Assembly: GCA_964521255.1 (NCBI GenBank)
Contig: CAZFRM010000044.1
Location: 1 to 25,094 of the forward strand
Reading direction: 5' to 3'
Length of the DNA: 25,094 nt
Source of the DNA: ZC4RG29 sp964521255
GTDB lineage: Bacteria > Bacteroidota > Bacteroidia > Cytophagales > Cyclobacteriaceae
This document shows, in pieces, positions 15,884-23,723 of the stretch; the first letter of the stretch is position 1; each line of letters opens with the position of its first letter. The position numbers and the translations under genes are program-made. Below the pieces are notes generated by a model that saw only the letters and a program-made list of their open reading frames with translations, did not search any database and was not told where the DNA came from.

Positions 15884-17602
15884 CTACAGGTTTTGTTTCT
15901 TCATTTCCTCCACCGCATAACTCACTGCACGCGCGGTCAGCGCCATATATGTGAGCGATGGATTCTGGCAGGCGGAAGATGTCATGCATGCCCCGTCTGT
16001 TACAAAAACATTTTTACAGGCATGCACCTGGTTCCATTTATTAAGTACGGATGTTTTGGGATCTTTACCCATTCGAGCCGTGCCCATTTCGTGAATACCA
16101 AGTCCGGGACCTACGCCTTTTTCGTTATTCAGATTATCATACGTCTTAACATCTTTGCATCCCGATGCTTCAAGCATTTCGGCAGCATCGTTGGCCATAT
16201 CCTTTCTCATCTTCAGTTCATTTTCTTTGAACTCGCAATCAAAAGTTACCGTTGGAAGACCATATTTATCCTTCAATTCTTTATTGATATACATTTTGTT
16301 TTCATGAAACGGAAGCATCTCACCAAAACCACCAAGTCCCATTTTCCATTTGCCGGGTGTAGTTACAGCTTCTTTCAACTCTGCACCGATGCTTAATTCC
16401 TGCACATAGCTTGTCCAGCTGTCACGACTGGCTCCACCCTGGTAACCAAAGCCTCTCACATAATCGCGTTTGTCATTCCCGATGTTCTGGAACCTGGGGA
16501 CATAAACACTGTTCGCTCTTCTTCCGGAATAATATTGATCAGCAAAACCATCATAAACACCGGAGGCACCTGCATTGAGATGATGATCCATCAGGTTATG
16601 ACCTAACTCTCCGCTATCGTTTCCAAATCCATTGGGGAACCGGTTCGAAATACTATTCAACATGATGAAAGTACTTCCTACAGTAGATGCATTCAGGAAA
16701 ATAATTCGCGCGTAAAATTCTTCCTGCACACCCGTCTCAGCATCTAATACTTTGACACCGGTAGCTTTACCACTTTTTTCATCATAAATAATTTCATGAA
16801 CAATAGAATTCGGGCGAAGGGTCATGTTGCCAGTCTTTTCTGCTGCTGGTAAAGTAGATGCATTGCTGCTGAAGTATGCACCGTAAGGACAACCCCGTAT
16901 ACACATATTTCTATATTGACATGGTCCTCTGTCACTATGGGGTAGTGGTGCCGTTAGGTTTGCTGTTCTTCCCATTGTCATGACGCGATTGAATTTTTCC
17001 TTCATCACTTTCTTCACCTCAAGCTCCACGCAATTCATTTCCATGGGTGGAAGAAATTTGCCATCAGGTACTTGCGGAAGACCTTCCATTGATCCACCTA
17101 CACCGATGAAAGTTTCAACATAGTCGTACCATTTTTCAATGTCCTTATAACGAATGGGCCAATCAACTCCATAACCATCTTTCGCATTTTCTTCAAAGTT
17201 GATATCACCCCAGCGATAACTATGTCTGCCCCACATCAACGAACGGCCGCCAACATGATAGCCGCGCATCCAGTCGAAGCGCTTAACTTCTGTGTAAGGA
17301 TTCTCGGTATCTTTTACAAACCAATGCATTGACGAAGGCCTAACAGTATACCCCGTCCGTTTTTGCTTTTCGTAATCTTTTAATTGTTCTTGTGTTGGAT
17401 AATCTCCGTTCGGCAAATCCCAGGGATCCATAGTCATGGTAGGGTAATCTGTTACGTGCCTTACCATTCTGCCGCGCTCCAGCACCAAAGTTTTCAATCC
17501 TTTTTCTGTAAGCTCTTTTGCTGCCCACCCACCGCTGATTCCGGTTCCTACTACAATGGCATCAAAAGTATTTTTCTTTTCCGCCCCAGTGTTCAAATTC
17601 AT
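15884..17602 (-). CDS. GMC family oxidoreductase, FAD-dependent dehydrogenase large subunit
   Basis: A 572-residue flavoprotein of the glucose-methanol-choline family, gluconate/fructose/glucose dehydrogenase branch. The FAD-binding motif VVGTGISGGWAAKEL is at 17-31 with LVLERG at 39-44. A GMC C-terminal domain has GIHEMGTARMG (His504) and the FAD-contacting DGACMTSSACQNPSLT (Asn547). Cys228, Cys234 and Cys238 (CQYRNMCIRGC) have C-X5-C-X3-C spacing, as in bacterial FAD-glucose dehydrogenases that bind a 3Fe-4S cluster. There is no signal peptide, which fits export together with the Tat-tagged subunit encoded just downstream. The substrate is probably a sugar or polyol but cannot be fixed from sequence. 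Confidence 0.94.
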   Translation of the reverse strand: MNLNTGAEKKNTFDAIVVGTGISGGWAAKELTEKGLKTLVLERGRMVRHVTDYPTMTMDPWDLPNGDYPTQEQLKDYEKQKRTGYTVRPSSMHWFVKDTENPYTEVKRFDWMRGYHVGGRSLMWGRHSYRWGDINFEENAKDGYGVDWPIRYKDIEKWYDYVETFIGVGGSMEGLPQVPDGKFLPPMEMNCVELEVKKVMKEKFNRVMTMGRTANLTAPLPHSDRGPCQYRNMCIRGCPYGAYFSSNASTLPAAEKTGNMTLRPNSIVHEIIYDEKSGKATGVKVLDAETGVQEEFYARIIFLNASTVGSTFIMLNSISNRFPNGFGNDSGELGHNLMDHHLNAGASGVYDGFADQYYSGRRANSVYVPRFQNIGNDKRDYVRGFGYQGGASRDSWTSYVQELSIGAELKEAVTTPGKWKMGLGGFGEMLPFHENKMYINKELKDKYGLPTVTFDCEFKENELKMRKDMANDAAEMLEASGCKDVKTYDNLNNEKGVGPGLGIHEMGTARMGKDPKTSVLNKWNQVHACKNVFVTDGACMTSSACQNPSLTYMALTARAVSYAVEEMKKQNL

Positions 17603-17781
17603 AATTTTCGCTTCTGTTCAGTTTTAAATTAATCGGCTAATTAACAGGTTTATAAGAAGTATCCCAAAATTTTATGTTAACGGTTGCAGAATTCCGACGA
17701 AGTGAATCAGGCATTGGTTAGAAGTCATTGGAGGTGCCTGTGCTGACTATTTATTAACTGCAATTCTATTTCTATTGTTGC

Positions 17782-17884
17782 CCGACTAAAATGTAGCATT
17801 CGTTTCAATCCCTTTATCTGGCCTCACTCCTACTATGGAATCAAGAAAATCAAGGGATTATGCAGGTGTTCGTTTTTTAGTCGG
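17782..17884. repeat. Symmetric inverted-repeat structure, 103 bp
   Basis: Outer arms CCGACTAAAA (17782-17791) and TTTTAGTCGG (17875-17884) and inner arms AATCCCTT (17807-17814) and AAGGGATT (17852-17859) are all perfect. The spacer between outer and inner arm is 15 bases on both sides. It fills the gap between the uup stop and the GMC start (17603-17898), where nothing else is evident. It could be a small MITE-like element or a transcript-end structure. Confidence 0.45.
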
Positions 17885-17898
17885 ACATTTAGTGATCC

Positions 17899-19767
17899 TT
17901 ATTCTATCAATTCGGCAAGTTCCATCCAACGAGAGGTTTTCATTTCTACTTCAGCGTTGAGTGATTGAATTCGGGCCGACCATTCCATAATTTTTTGATG
18001 ATCGGTTGTACCGGATGAAAGAAGATTGGCCAATTCAGTTTTTTCCTTTTCAAGAATTTCTATTTCGCTTTGCAACTGACTGTACTCCTGCTTTTCTTTA
18101 AAAGAAGGTTTTCTTTTCTCGTCTTTAGGATTGGAATTTTTCTCTATAGGTTTGGCAACGGGCTTACTTTCTTTAAGCTCTTCATTTTCTTCCAACCACG
18201 TTCGATAATCAGAATAATTCCCATTGAACAATCGGATTGAACCTTCTCCTTCAAAAACAAAAAGCTGATCTACGAGGTGATCCATGAAATAACGATCATG
18301 CGATACCAGTAACAGACAGCCTGTAAATTTTTCTAAAAAATCTTCAAGGACGTTTAATGTATCGATATCAAAATCATTGGTAGGCTCATCGAGCACAAGG
18401 AAATTCGGGTTAGTTACGAGCAACTTTAAAAGCTGCAATCTTTTCTTCTCCCCTCCGCTCAGCTTGCTGATAAAGTTGTACTGTTTGTCGGGAGAAAATA
18501 AAAATGAATCAAGGAATTTAGAAGCTGATACCTGTGAGCCATCAGATAAGGTTATAAATTCTGCAATCTCCTTAACTTCTTCAATCACCCTGTTCTCAGG
18601 ATTGAGTGAAATGACTTCCTGTGTGAAGTACCCGAACTTGGTTGTAACGCCCGGAATAATTTCTCCTTTATCCGGCTTCAATTTGCCGGATAGCATGTCA
18701 AGCAAAGTAGATTTTCCTACACCATTCGGACCGATAATACCAATGCGGTCCTGCTTCTTAAATACATTAGAGAAATCACGGATTATAACCTGGTCACCAT
18801 ACGATTTCGAAATGTGATTTACCTCAAGAATTTTTCCACCTTGCCGCGCTTCTTTAATATCAAGTTCAAGCTTGTCTCTTCGGAGATCTTGCGAAGCCTT
18901 TTCTTTCAGGTCATAAAATGCTTCAATTCTATATTTTGCTTTTGTACCTCTTGCCCTTGGCTGGCGACGCATCCACTCAAGTTCTTTCTTTAATAAATTG
19001 CGGGCTTTCGTTACCTCTATTTTAAGAAGCTCTTCCCGCGCAGATTTTTTTTCAAGGAAGTAGGCATAGTTGCCTTTGTAACGGAATATCTGTCCCCTGT
19101 CAAGTTCTAAAATTTCAGAAACAACATTATCAAGAAAGTATCGATCATGCGTAACCATGATCAACGTGATCATCTGGCCGCGGAGATAATTTTCAAGCCA
19201 TTCAATTGCCGTGAGGTCAAGATGGTTTGTGGGTTCATCAAGAATAATAAGATCAGGTTCTTTAAGTAACAACTGAGCCAGAAAGATTCTTTTCTTTTGT
19301 CCCCCGGAAAGCTCACCGAATTTTTTATCAAGATCAGGAACACCCAGCTTGCCCGTTATCTCATGTACCTTTGCGTCATAATCCCATGCATTGAGCTCGG
19401 TCATCTTTTCAAGAACATTCTGCATTCGTTCCGATGAAACATCCGGATGATGAATACAATCTTCATATTCCTTTACAACCCGAGCTACTTCATTCTCTTC
19501 GCTGAATAACAAATCCTTCACCAATACATTATCATCTACTGAAGGTTGTTGCGTAAGAAACCCGGTTCGTATGCCTTCGCGAACAGAAACGTTTCCGGCA
19601 TCAGGTTCTATTTCACCCGTAAGAATTTTCAGTAATGTAGATTTACCCACGCCATTGTTGCCCACCAGCGCCAGCTTTTCACCTTGTGATATGCCAATAA
19701 AAATGTCACGAAACAGCCACTTATCATCAAATGACTTGGCAATGCCCTCTGCAGAAAGATAATTCAA
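17899..19767 (-). CDS. uup: ABC-F family ATPase, Uup type
   Basis: A 622-residue cytoplasmic protein with two ATP-binding cassettes and no membrane domain. Walker A motifs are GNNGVGKST (36-44) and GPNGVGKST in the second half; signatures are LSGGQKKR and LSGGEKKR, each followed by a DEPTNHLD/DEPTNDFD Walker B. The linker between cassettes holds LLKKELEWMRRQPRARGTKAKYRIEAFYDL, characteristic of Uup, and the C-terminus (about 540-622) is the Uup-type coiled coil. ABC-F proteins act on ribosomes; Uup has also been linked to replication and transposon excision. The start is TTG (19765-19767): it yields the family N-terminus MNYLSAEGIAKSF and no in-frame ATG precedes it. It is divergent from mtaB. 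Confidence 0.93.
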   Translation of the reverse strand: MNYLSAEGIAKSFDDKWLFRDIFIGISQGEKLALVGNNGVGKSTLLKILTGEIEPDAGNVSVREGIRTGFLTQQPSVDDNVLVKDLLFSEENEVARVVKEYEDCIHHPDVSSERMQNVLEKMTELNAWDYDAKVHEITGKLGVPDLDKKFGELSGGQKKRIFLAQLLLKEPDLIILDEPTNHLDLTAIEWLENYLRGQMITLIMVTHDRYFLDNVVSEILELDRGQIFRYKGNYAYFLEKKSAREELLKIEVTKARNLLKKELEWMRRQPRARGTKAKYRIEAFYDLKEKASQDLRRDKLELDIKEARQGGKILEVNHISKSYGDQVIIRDFSNVFKKQDRIGIIGPNGVGKSTLLDMLSGKLKPDKGEIIPGVTTKFGYFTQEVISLNPENRVIEEVKEIAEFITLSDGSQVSASKFLDSFLFSPDKQYNFISKLSGGEKKRLQLLKLLVTNPNFLVLDEPTNDFDIDTLNVLEDFLEKFTGCLLLVSHDRYFMDHLVDQLFVFEGEGSIRLFNGNYSDYRTWLEENEELKESKPVAKPIEKNSNPKDEKRKPSFKEKQEYSQLQSEIEILEKEKTELANLLSSGTTDHQKIMEWSARIQSLNAEVEMKTSRWMELAELIE

Positions 19768-19790
19768 CCGAAATTTATTTAAATGAGGCG

Positions 19791-19798
19791 CAAAGGTA
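19791..19798 (-). promoter_or_regulatory. Possible -7 box for uup
   Basis: TACCTTTG on the minus strand matches TAnnTTTG and lies 24 bases before the TTG start. The -33 TTTG is not clear. It shares the 130-base divergent region with the mtaB promoter. Confidence 0.45.
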
Positions 19799-19839
19799 AG
19801 GAAAGAGAGGTATAAAGGTACCGGCTTGCTCTACTTTAC

Positions 19840-19867
19840 GCTTTCAGCTTTATGCTTTTAGCTTTTA
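19840..19867 (+). repeat. Four tandem 7-base repeats (GCTTTNN)
   Basis: GCTTTCA, GCTTTAT, GCTTTTA, GCTTTTA in exact 7-base register within the uup/mtaB intergenic region. The third and fourth units overlap the putative -33 region of the mtaB promoter. Confidence 0.6.
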
Positions 19868-19887
19868 CCCCCAACCTGCTATCTTTG
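19857..19887 (+). promoter_or_regulatory. Promoter of mtaB (TTTA-N19-TATCTTTG)
   Basis: TATCTTTG (19880-19887) matches the Bacteroidetes -7 consensus, with TTTA (19857-19860, 3 of 4 matches to TTTG) exactly 19 bases upstream. The predicted transcription start is only about 5 bases before the mtaB ATG, implying a leaderless or nearly leaderless mRNA. Confidence 0.55.
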
Positions 19888-19897
19888 CAACCTTGTC

Positions 19898-21217
19898 ATG
19901 AAAAAAGTAGCCTTTTATACGCTGGGATGTAAACTCAATTATTCTGAGACATCTACTATTTCCAGGATGTTTGAAAGCAAAGGCTATCATAAAGTTGATT
20001 TCTCTGATTCGCCCGACATATTTATAATCAACACGTGTTCGGTAACTGAGAATGCCGACAAGAAATGCAAAAAAGTTGTACGTGAGGCCAGAAGCATTTC
20101 ACCGAATGCATACGTTGCCATCATAGGTTGTTATGCCCAACTCAAGCCGCAGGAAATTGCTGAAATTCCCGGAGTGGATGCTGTACTTGGAGCAGCGGAG
20201 AAATTCCGTTTGGTGGAATTGCTTGATGGATTTGTAAGAAAACCTGAAGCACAGGTTTACGCCTCTTCGATTGAACAAGCCAACAAGTTTAATACATCTT
20301 ATTCTTTAAACGACCGCACACGTACATTTCTAAAAGTTCAGGATGGTTGCGATTATTCATGCTCCTTCTGTACCATTCCTTTGGCGCGGGGTGGCAGCCG
20401 AAGTGATAGCATTCAAAACATTGTGAAGACGGCAAAAGAGATCGCGTTGACAGATGTAAAGGAAGTGGTTCTAACCGGCGTCAACACAGGTGATTTTGGA
20501 ATACAGGAGGGTGTTCGTAAAGAAAGGTTTATTGATTTGATCAAAGCATTGGATGATGTTGAAGGAATTGAACGCTTCAGAATCTCCTCTATTGAGCCTA
20601 ACCTGATTTCAAATGAAATAATTGATTTTGTTTCTGTCTCCAAACGATTTGTGCCTCATTTTCATATTCCGCTTCAGTCAGGTTCGAACAAGATCCTTAA
20701 GCTAATGAGAAGACGGTATCAACGGGAACTGTACCAGGAACGAGTTGCTCATATCAAATCGGTAATGCCGCATTGCTGTATAGGTGTTGATGTTATTGTG
20801 GGTTTCCCCGGTGAGACAAAAGAAGATTTCCTTGAAACCTATCAATTCCTTAACGAACTGGATATTTCATATTTGCACGTCTTTACCTATTCAGAGCGTG
20901 ACAATACATTGGCGTCCGAAATGGATGGTAGCGTGGCCATGCATGAACGGGCAGAGCGGTCTAAGATGCTTCATATTTTGTCTGACAAAAAAAGAAGAAA
21001 GTTTTACGAAGACCATATTAATAATTCGGCGCAGGTGCTGTTCGAAAATGATGTCGACGATGGAATTATGTACGGATTCACTGAAAACTATATTCGCGTG
21101 GCCGCCAAATACGATCCCCTGCTGATCAATGAAATAAAAAAAGTTAAACTGACTTCCATAGGAAATGATGGATTAGTACAGGTTCAGGAAGTTGAAGAAG
21201 AAATTCTTACACATTAA
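19898..21217 (+). CDS. mtaB: tRNA (N6-L-threonylcarbamoyladenosine(37)-C2)-methylthiotransferase MtaB
   Basis: A 439-residue radical-SAM enzyme that adds a methylthio group to t6A at position 37 of ANN-decoding tRNAs, making ms2t6A. The N-terminal methylthiotransferase domain has its three iron-sulfur cysteines at Cys11 (YTLGCKLNYSE), Cys47 (NTCSVTENADKKC) and Cys78 (GCYAQLKP). The radical-SAM motif C-X3-C-X2-C is at Cys151, Cys155 and Cys158 (CDYSCSFC). A TRAM-like tail follows. The TLGCKLN start and the TENADKK block point to MtaB rather than MiaB or RimO. Length is normal and all catalytic residues are present. The promoter overlaps the start, so little or no Shine-Dalgarno sequence is available. 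Confidence 0.95.
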   Translation: MKKVAFYTLGCKLNYSETSTISRMFESKGYHKVDFSDSPDIFIINTCSVTENADKKCKKVVREARSISPNAYVAIIGCYAQLKPQEIAEIPGVDAVLGAAEKFRLVELLDGFVRKPEAQVYASSIEQANKFNTSYSLNDRTRTFLKVQDGCDYSCSFCTIPLARGGSRSDSIQNIVKTAKEIALTDVKEVVLTGVNTGDFGIQEGVRKERFIDLIKALDDVEGIERFRISSIEPNLISNEIIDFVSVSKRFVPHFHIPLQSGSNKILKLMRRRYQRELYQERVAHIKSVMPHCCIGVDVIVGFPGETKEDFLETYQFLNELDISYLHVFTYSERDNTLASEMDGSVAMHERAERSKMLHILSDKKRRKFYEDHINNSAQVLFENDVDDGIMYGFTENYIRVAAKYDPLLINEIKKVKLTSIGNDGLVQVQEVEEEILTH

Positions 21218-21289
21218 TATTTTGCTATAATTCCCGGGTTTAAAGACCCCATTTTCCAATTAAAACTTTACCCCTCCGGTACCAAGTGT

Positions 21290-21315
21290 CTGATAAGTAG
21301 AAACTTACTTATTAG
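21290..21315 (+). repeat. Stem-loop in the mtaB/lolD gap
   Basis: A 10-bp stem (21290-21299 with 21306-21315, one G-T pair) with a 6-base loop. No T-run follows, so it is not a standard terminator. It lies about 70 bases past the mtaB stop and could mark the mtaB 3' end. Confidence 0.4.
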
Positions 21316-21417
21316 AATACAATCAACCTGCTTGTGTGCGGACACAGTCCAAATATAACGCAATGATCCGCAATTACGGTAAGTCTTACACTTCTTTGAT
21401 TTACCCCGTATTTCATC

Positions 21418-21447
21418 TTTGCAGGTGGCAGGGCCGCTATACCTTTG
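21418..21447 (+). promoter_or_regulatory. Promoter upstream of the candidate small RNA
   Basis: TTTG (21418-21421) and TACCTTTG (21440-21447) are 18 bases apart, close to the Bacteroidetes consensus spacing of about 19. No open reading frame follows in the plus direction before the terminator at 21575-21630, so the predicted product is a non-coding transcript starting near 21453. Confidence 0.5.
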
Positions 21448-21452
21448 TACCA

Positions 21453-21630
21453 GTAATTAACCTAAGTGAGGATTTAGCTGCGTCAGTGAAGAGGTTTTGT
21501 GTAGATGAATGACGTAGCGCTACATCAAAAGTTGTGCTATTGGTTTGTGAAGGTGTTGATGTAGCAAAAAAAACGGGAGAGCTGCTGGGATGTTGGGTTG
21601 ACCGGTGTTGAGCTCTCCCCTTTTTATTTT
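21453..21630 (+). ncRNA. Candidate structured small RNA with three hairpins
   Basis: A predicted transcript of about 175 bases from the promoter at 21418-21447 to the terminator. It contains three consecutive hairpins: 21477-21485 with 21510-21518 (9 bp, one G-T, 24-base loop); 21519-21528 with 21556-21565 (10 bp, perfect, 27-base loop); and 21575-21583 with 21611-21619 (9 bp, perfect, 27-base loop) followed by T5. The loops are G/U-rich and nearly lack C. No credible ORF is present. I recognise no known family (no SRP, RNase P or tmRNA signature; 6S-like folding is not apparent because the 5' and 3' ends do not pair). Existence of the transcript is inferred from sequence only. Confidence 0.45.
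21566..21630. terminator. Bidirectional terminator between the candidate RNA and lolD
   Basis: Perfect 9-bp stem GGGAGAGCT/AGCTCTCCC with a 27-base loop. On the plus strand it is followed by CTTTTTATTTT. On the minus strand a T8 run (complement of 21566-21573) follows one base after the stem. The lolD stop codon (21624-21626) lies directly at its foot. Confidence 0.75.
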
Positions 21631-22277
21631 CTGATCATTCCATCCTTTATCTCCAGTCTTCTATCCGCCATCTGAGCAAGTTCTTCATTGTGTGTCACAA
21701 TTACGAAAGTTTGTCCCATGTCACTGCGAAGTTTAAAGAACAACTGATGTAGTTCCACTGCATTACGGGAGTCGAGATTACCACTGGGTTCATCTGCCAG
21801 AAGCAGCATTGGTGAGTTAATGAGGGCCCGTGCCACAGCTGTGCGCTGCTGCTCTCCTCCCGACAATTCTGAAGGTTTATGTTCCATCCTTTCGGCAAGT
21901 CCCAGCATTTTAAGCAAATCCATTGCCCTGGCTTTAACGATACTGTCTTTCGTATTACTTAGCAAACCGGGTATCATTACATTTTCCAGCGCTGAAAACT
22001 CAGGCAACAGGTTGTGGAATTGAAATACAAAACCGACAGATTTATTACGGAATGCTGCAATTGCATTTGGCGATTGAGCAAACACGTCTTTATCATTGAT
22101 AAAAACTTTTCCGGCATCGGGTACATCCAACGTACCCAATATGTGAAGCAAAGTACTCTTGCCGGCACCTGACGCGCCGACGATAGCAACGATCTCCCCT
22201 TTGCTGATTTCAAGGTCAATACCTTTGAGAACATTCAATTGACCGTACGACTTATTAATTCCTGTAGCTCTAAGCAT
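21624..22277 (-). CDS. lolD: ABC transporter ATP-binding protein, LolD type
   Basis: A 217-residue ATPase with Walker A GASGAGKST (34-42), Q-loop in FVFQFHNLLPEFSALENVMIPGLL, signature LSGGEQQRTAVARAL, Walker B LLLADEPSGNLD and H-loop VIVTHNEE. The FQFHNLLPEFSALENV block and the short length put it in the LolD/MacB group, which drives release of lipoproteins from the inner membrane or related export. The partner permeases (LolC/E type) are not adjacent. It is divergent from sucC with only 71 bases between starts. An intrinsic terminator sits directly at the stop codon. LolD is the likeliest assignment; another MacB-like role cannot be excluded. Confidence 0.9.
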   Translation of the reverse strand: MLRATGINKSYGQLNVLKGIDLEISKGEIVAIVGASGAGKSTLLHILGTLDVPDAGKVFINDKDVFAQSPNAIAAFRNKSVGFVFQFHNLLPEFSALENVMIPGLLSNTKDSIVKARAMDLLKMLGLAERMEHKPSELSGGEQQRTAVARALINSPMLLLADEPSGNLDSRNAVELHQLFFKLRSDMGQTFVIVTHNEELAQMADRRLEIKDGMIRK

Positions 22278-22348
22278 TGAGGCGAGTTTAAATCATTTTC
22301 TTGAATAAAAGCATTAAATAAACTAGTTTCGCCACAAATTAAAAATTC

Positions 22349-23560
22349 ATGAACATACACGAGTACCAGGGAAAGGAGATTCTTAAAAAATATGGCGTTG
22401 CTATTCAGCGTGGCATAGTTGCCGATACGCCCGACAGTGCAGTGGCAGCAGCCAAGGAGCTTCAAAGTGAAACAGGAACTCAGTGGTTTGTTATTAAGTC
22501 TCAGATACATGCGGGAGGACGCGGAAAAGGCGTGGTACGGGAAACGGGTTCGAAAGGTGTTGTGCTGGCAAAAAATATTCATGAAGTTCCTGAAAAGGTA
22601 AAGGCTATTCTTGGCGGAACGCTGGTTACACACCAAACCGGTCCTGAAGGTAAGCGTGTGAATAAAGTACTTATTGCTGAAGATGTTTATTACCCTGGCC
22701 AAACCGAGCCGAAGGAATATTATATGAGCATATTGCTGGATCGCGCTAAAAGCTGCCCGGTAATAATGGCTTCAACGGAAGGTGGAATGAACATTGAAGA
22801 AGTAGCGGAAACTTCTCCGGAAAAAATCATTAAAGAATGGATCGATCCTGCTGTTGGATTACAACCTTTCCAGGCAAGAAAAGTAGCCTTTGCGTTGGGT
22901 TGGGAAGGTAACGCGTTTAAGGAAGGTGTTAAATTCATTCATTCGCTTTACAATGCTTATCTCGGTCTTGATGCTTCCATGTTTGAAATCAATCCACTGC
23001 TGAGAACATCCGACGGAAAAATTCTTGCCGTTGATGCAAAAGTAAACCTTGACGATAATTCACTTTACAGACATAAAGATCTTGCCGAACTTCGTGATAT
23101 TTCAGAAGAAGACCCATTGGAAGTTGAAGCCAGCAAATCAGGCCTCAATTATATTAAGCTTGATGGCAATGTAGGCTGCATGGTTAATGGCGCCGGACTT
23201 GCCATGGCAACCATGGACATCATCAAACTATCCGGCGGCGAACCCGCAAACTTTTTGGACGTAGGTGGTGGAGCTAACGCCGAAACAGTTGAAGCCGGTT
23301 TCCGAATCATATTGAAAGATCAAAATGTAAAAGCCATTCTCATCAATATCTTTGGCGGAATTGTACGCTGCGACCGTGTAGCCAATGGTGTCGTTGAAGC
23401 CTACAAAAAAATTGGTAACATACGCGTGCCTATCATTGTACGCCTTCAGGGAACCAATGCAGAAGAAGGCGCTAAAATAATTCAGGAATCAGGACTGAAA
23501 GTGTATCCTGCTATTCTGCTGAAAGATGCTGCGGAGAGGATTAAGGAAGTGATTTCTTGA
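22349..23560 (+). CDS. sucC: Succinyl-CoA synthetase (ADP-forming) beta subunit
   Basis: A 403-residue TCA-cycle enzyme subunit that, with SucD, converts succinyl-CoA to succinate with substrate-level phosphorylation. It starts with the family's MNIHEYQGKEILKKYGV. The ATP-grasp fold includes KSQIHAGGRGKGVV (about 50-64), the Mg/nucleotide region MFEINPLLRT and LAVDAKVNLDDN, and the C-terminal CoA-ligase domain with NGAGLAMATMDIIKLSGGEPANFLDVGGGA and NIFGGIVRCDRVANG. The length is slightly above E. coli (388) but usual for Bacteroidota. No sucD follows; about 680 bases of non-coding, palindrome-rich DNA come next, so the alpha subunit must be encoded elsewhere. No clear TTTG/TAnnTTTG promoter was found in the 71-base divergent gap. 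Confidence 0.98.
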   Translation: MNIHEYQGKEILKKYGVAIQRGIVADTPDSAVAAAKELQSETGTQWFVIKSQIHAGGRGKGVVRETGSKGVVLAKNIHEVPEKVKAILGGTLVTHQTGPEGKRVNKVLIAEDVYYPGQTEPKEYYMSILLDRAKSCPVIMASTEGGMNIEEVAETSPEKIIKEWIDPAVGLQPFQARKVAFALGWEGNAFKEGVKFIHSLYNAYLGLDASMFEINPLLRTSDGKILAVDAKVNLDDNSLYRHKDLAELRDISEEDPLEVEASKSGLNYIKLDGNVGCMVNGAGLAMATMDIIKLSGGEPANFLDVGGGANAETVEAGFRIILKDQNVKAILINIFGGIVRCDRVANGVVEAYKKIGNIRVPIIVRLQGTNAEEGAKIIQESGLKVYPAILLKDAAERIKEVIS

Positions 23561-23723
23561 GGTAGGGTTAAATAGTTAATTGCTGACTTGTCTGCAATAA
23601 TTGTCTGAACCGTGATTAGTAGGATTAAAGGATTTCATGATTAAGTGTTTAAGACGATGACTGTGTTCGATTTGGAAAAATTCTCACATTCTTTCTAACA
23701 CGGGAGACGCCACGAAGCATGGT

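Noticed and set aside
15770..16396. 208-codon plus-strand frame opposite the GMC operon
   Set aside because: Fully antisense to two well-supported genes; composition is that of a shadow frame.
21453..21630. Assigning the structured RNA to 6S, SRP RNA, tmRNA or RNase P
   Set aside because: No SRP GGAAG/GCAGC apical signature, no tmRNA tRNA-like ends, no RNase P core, and no long end-to-end helix with a central bubble as in 6S; left as unknown.
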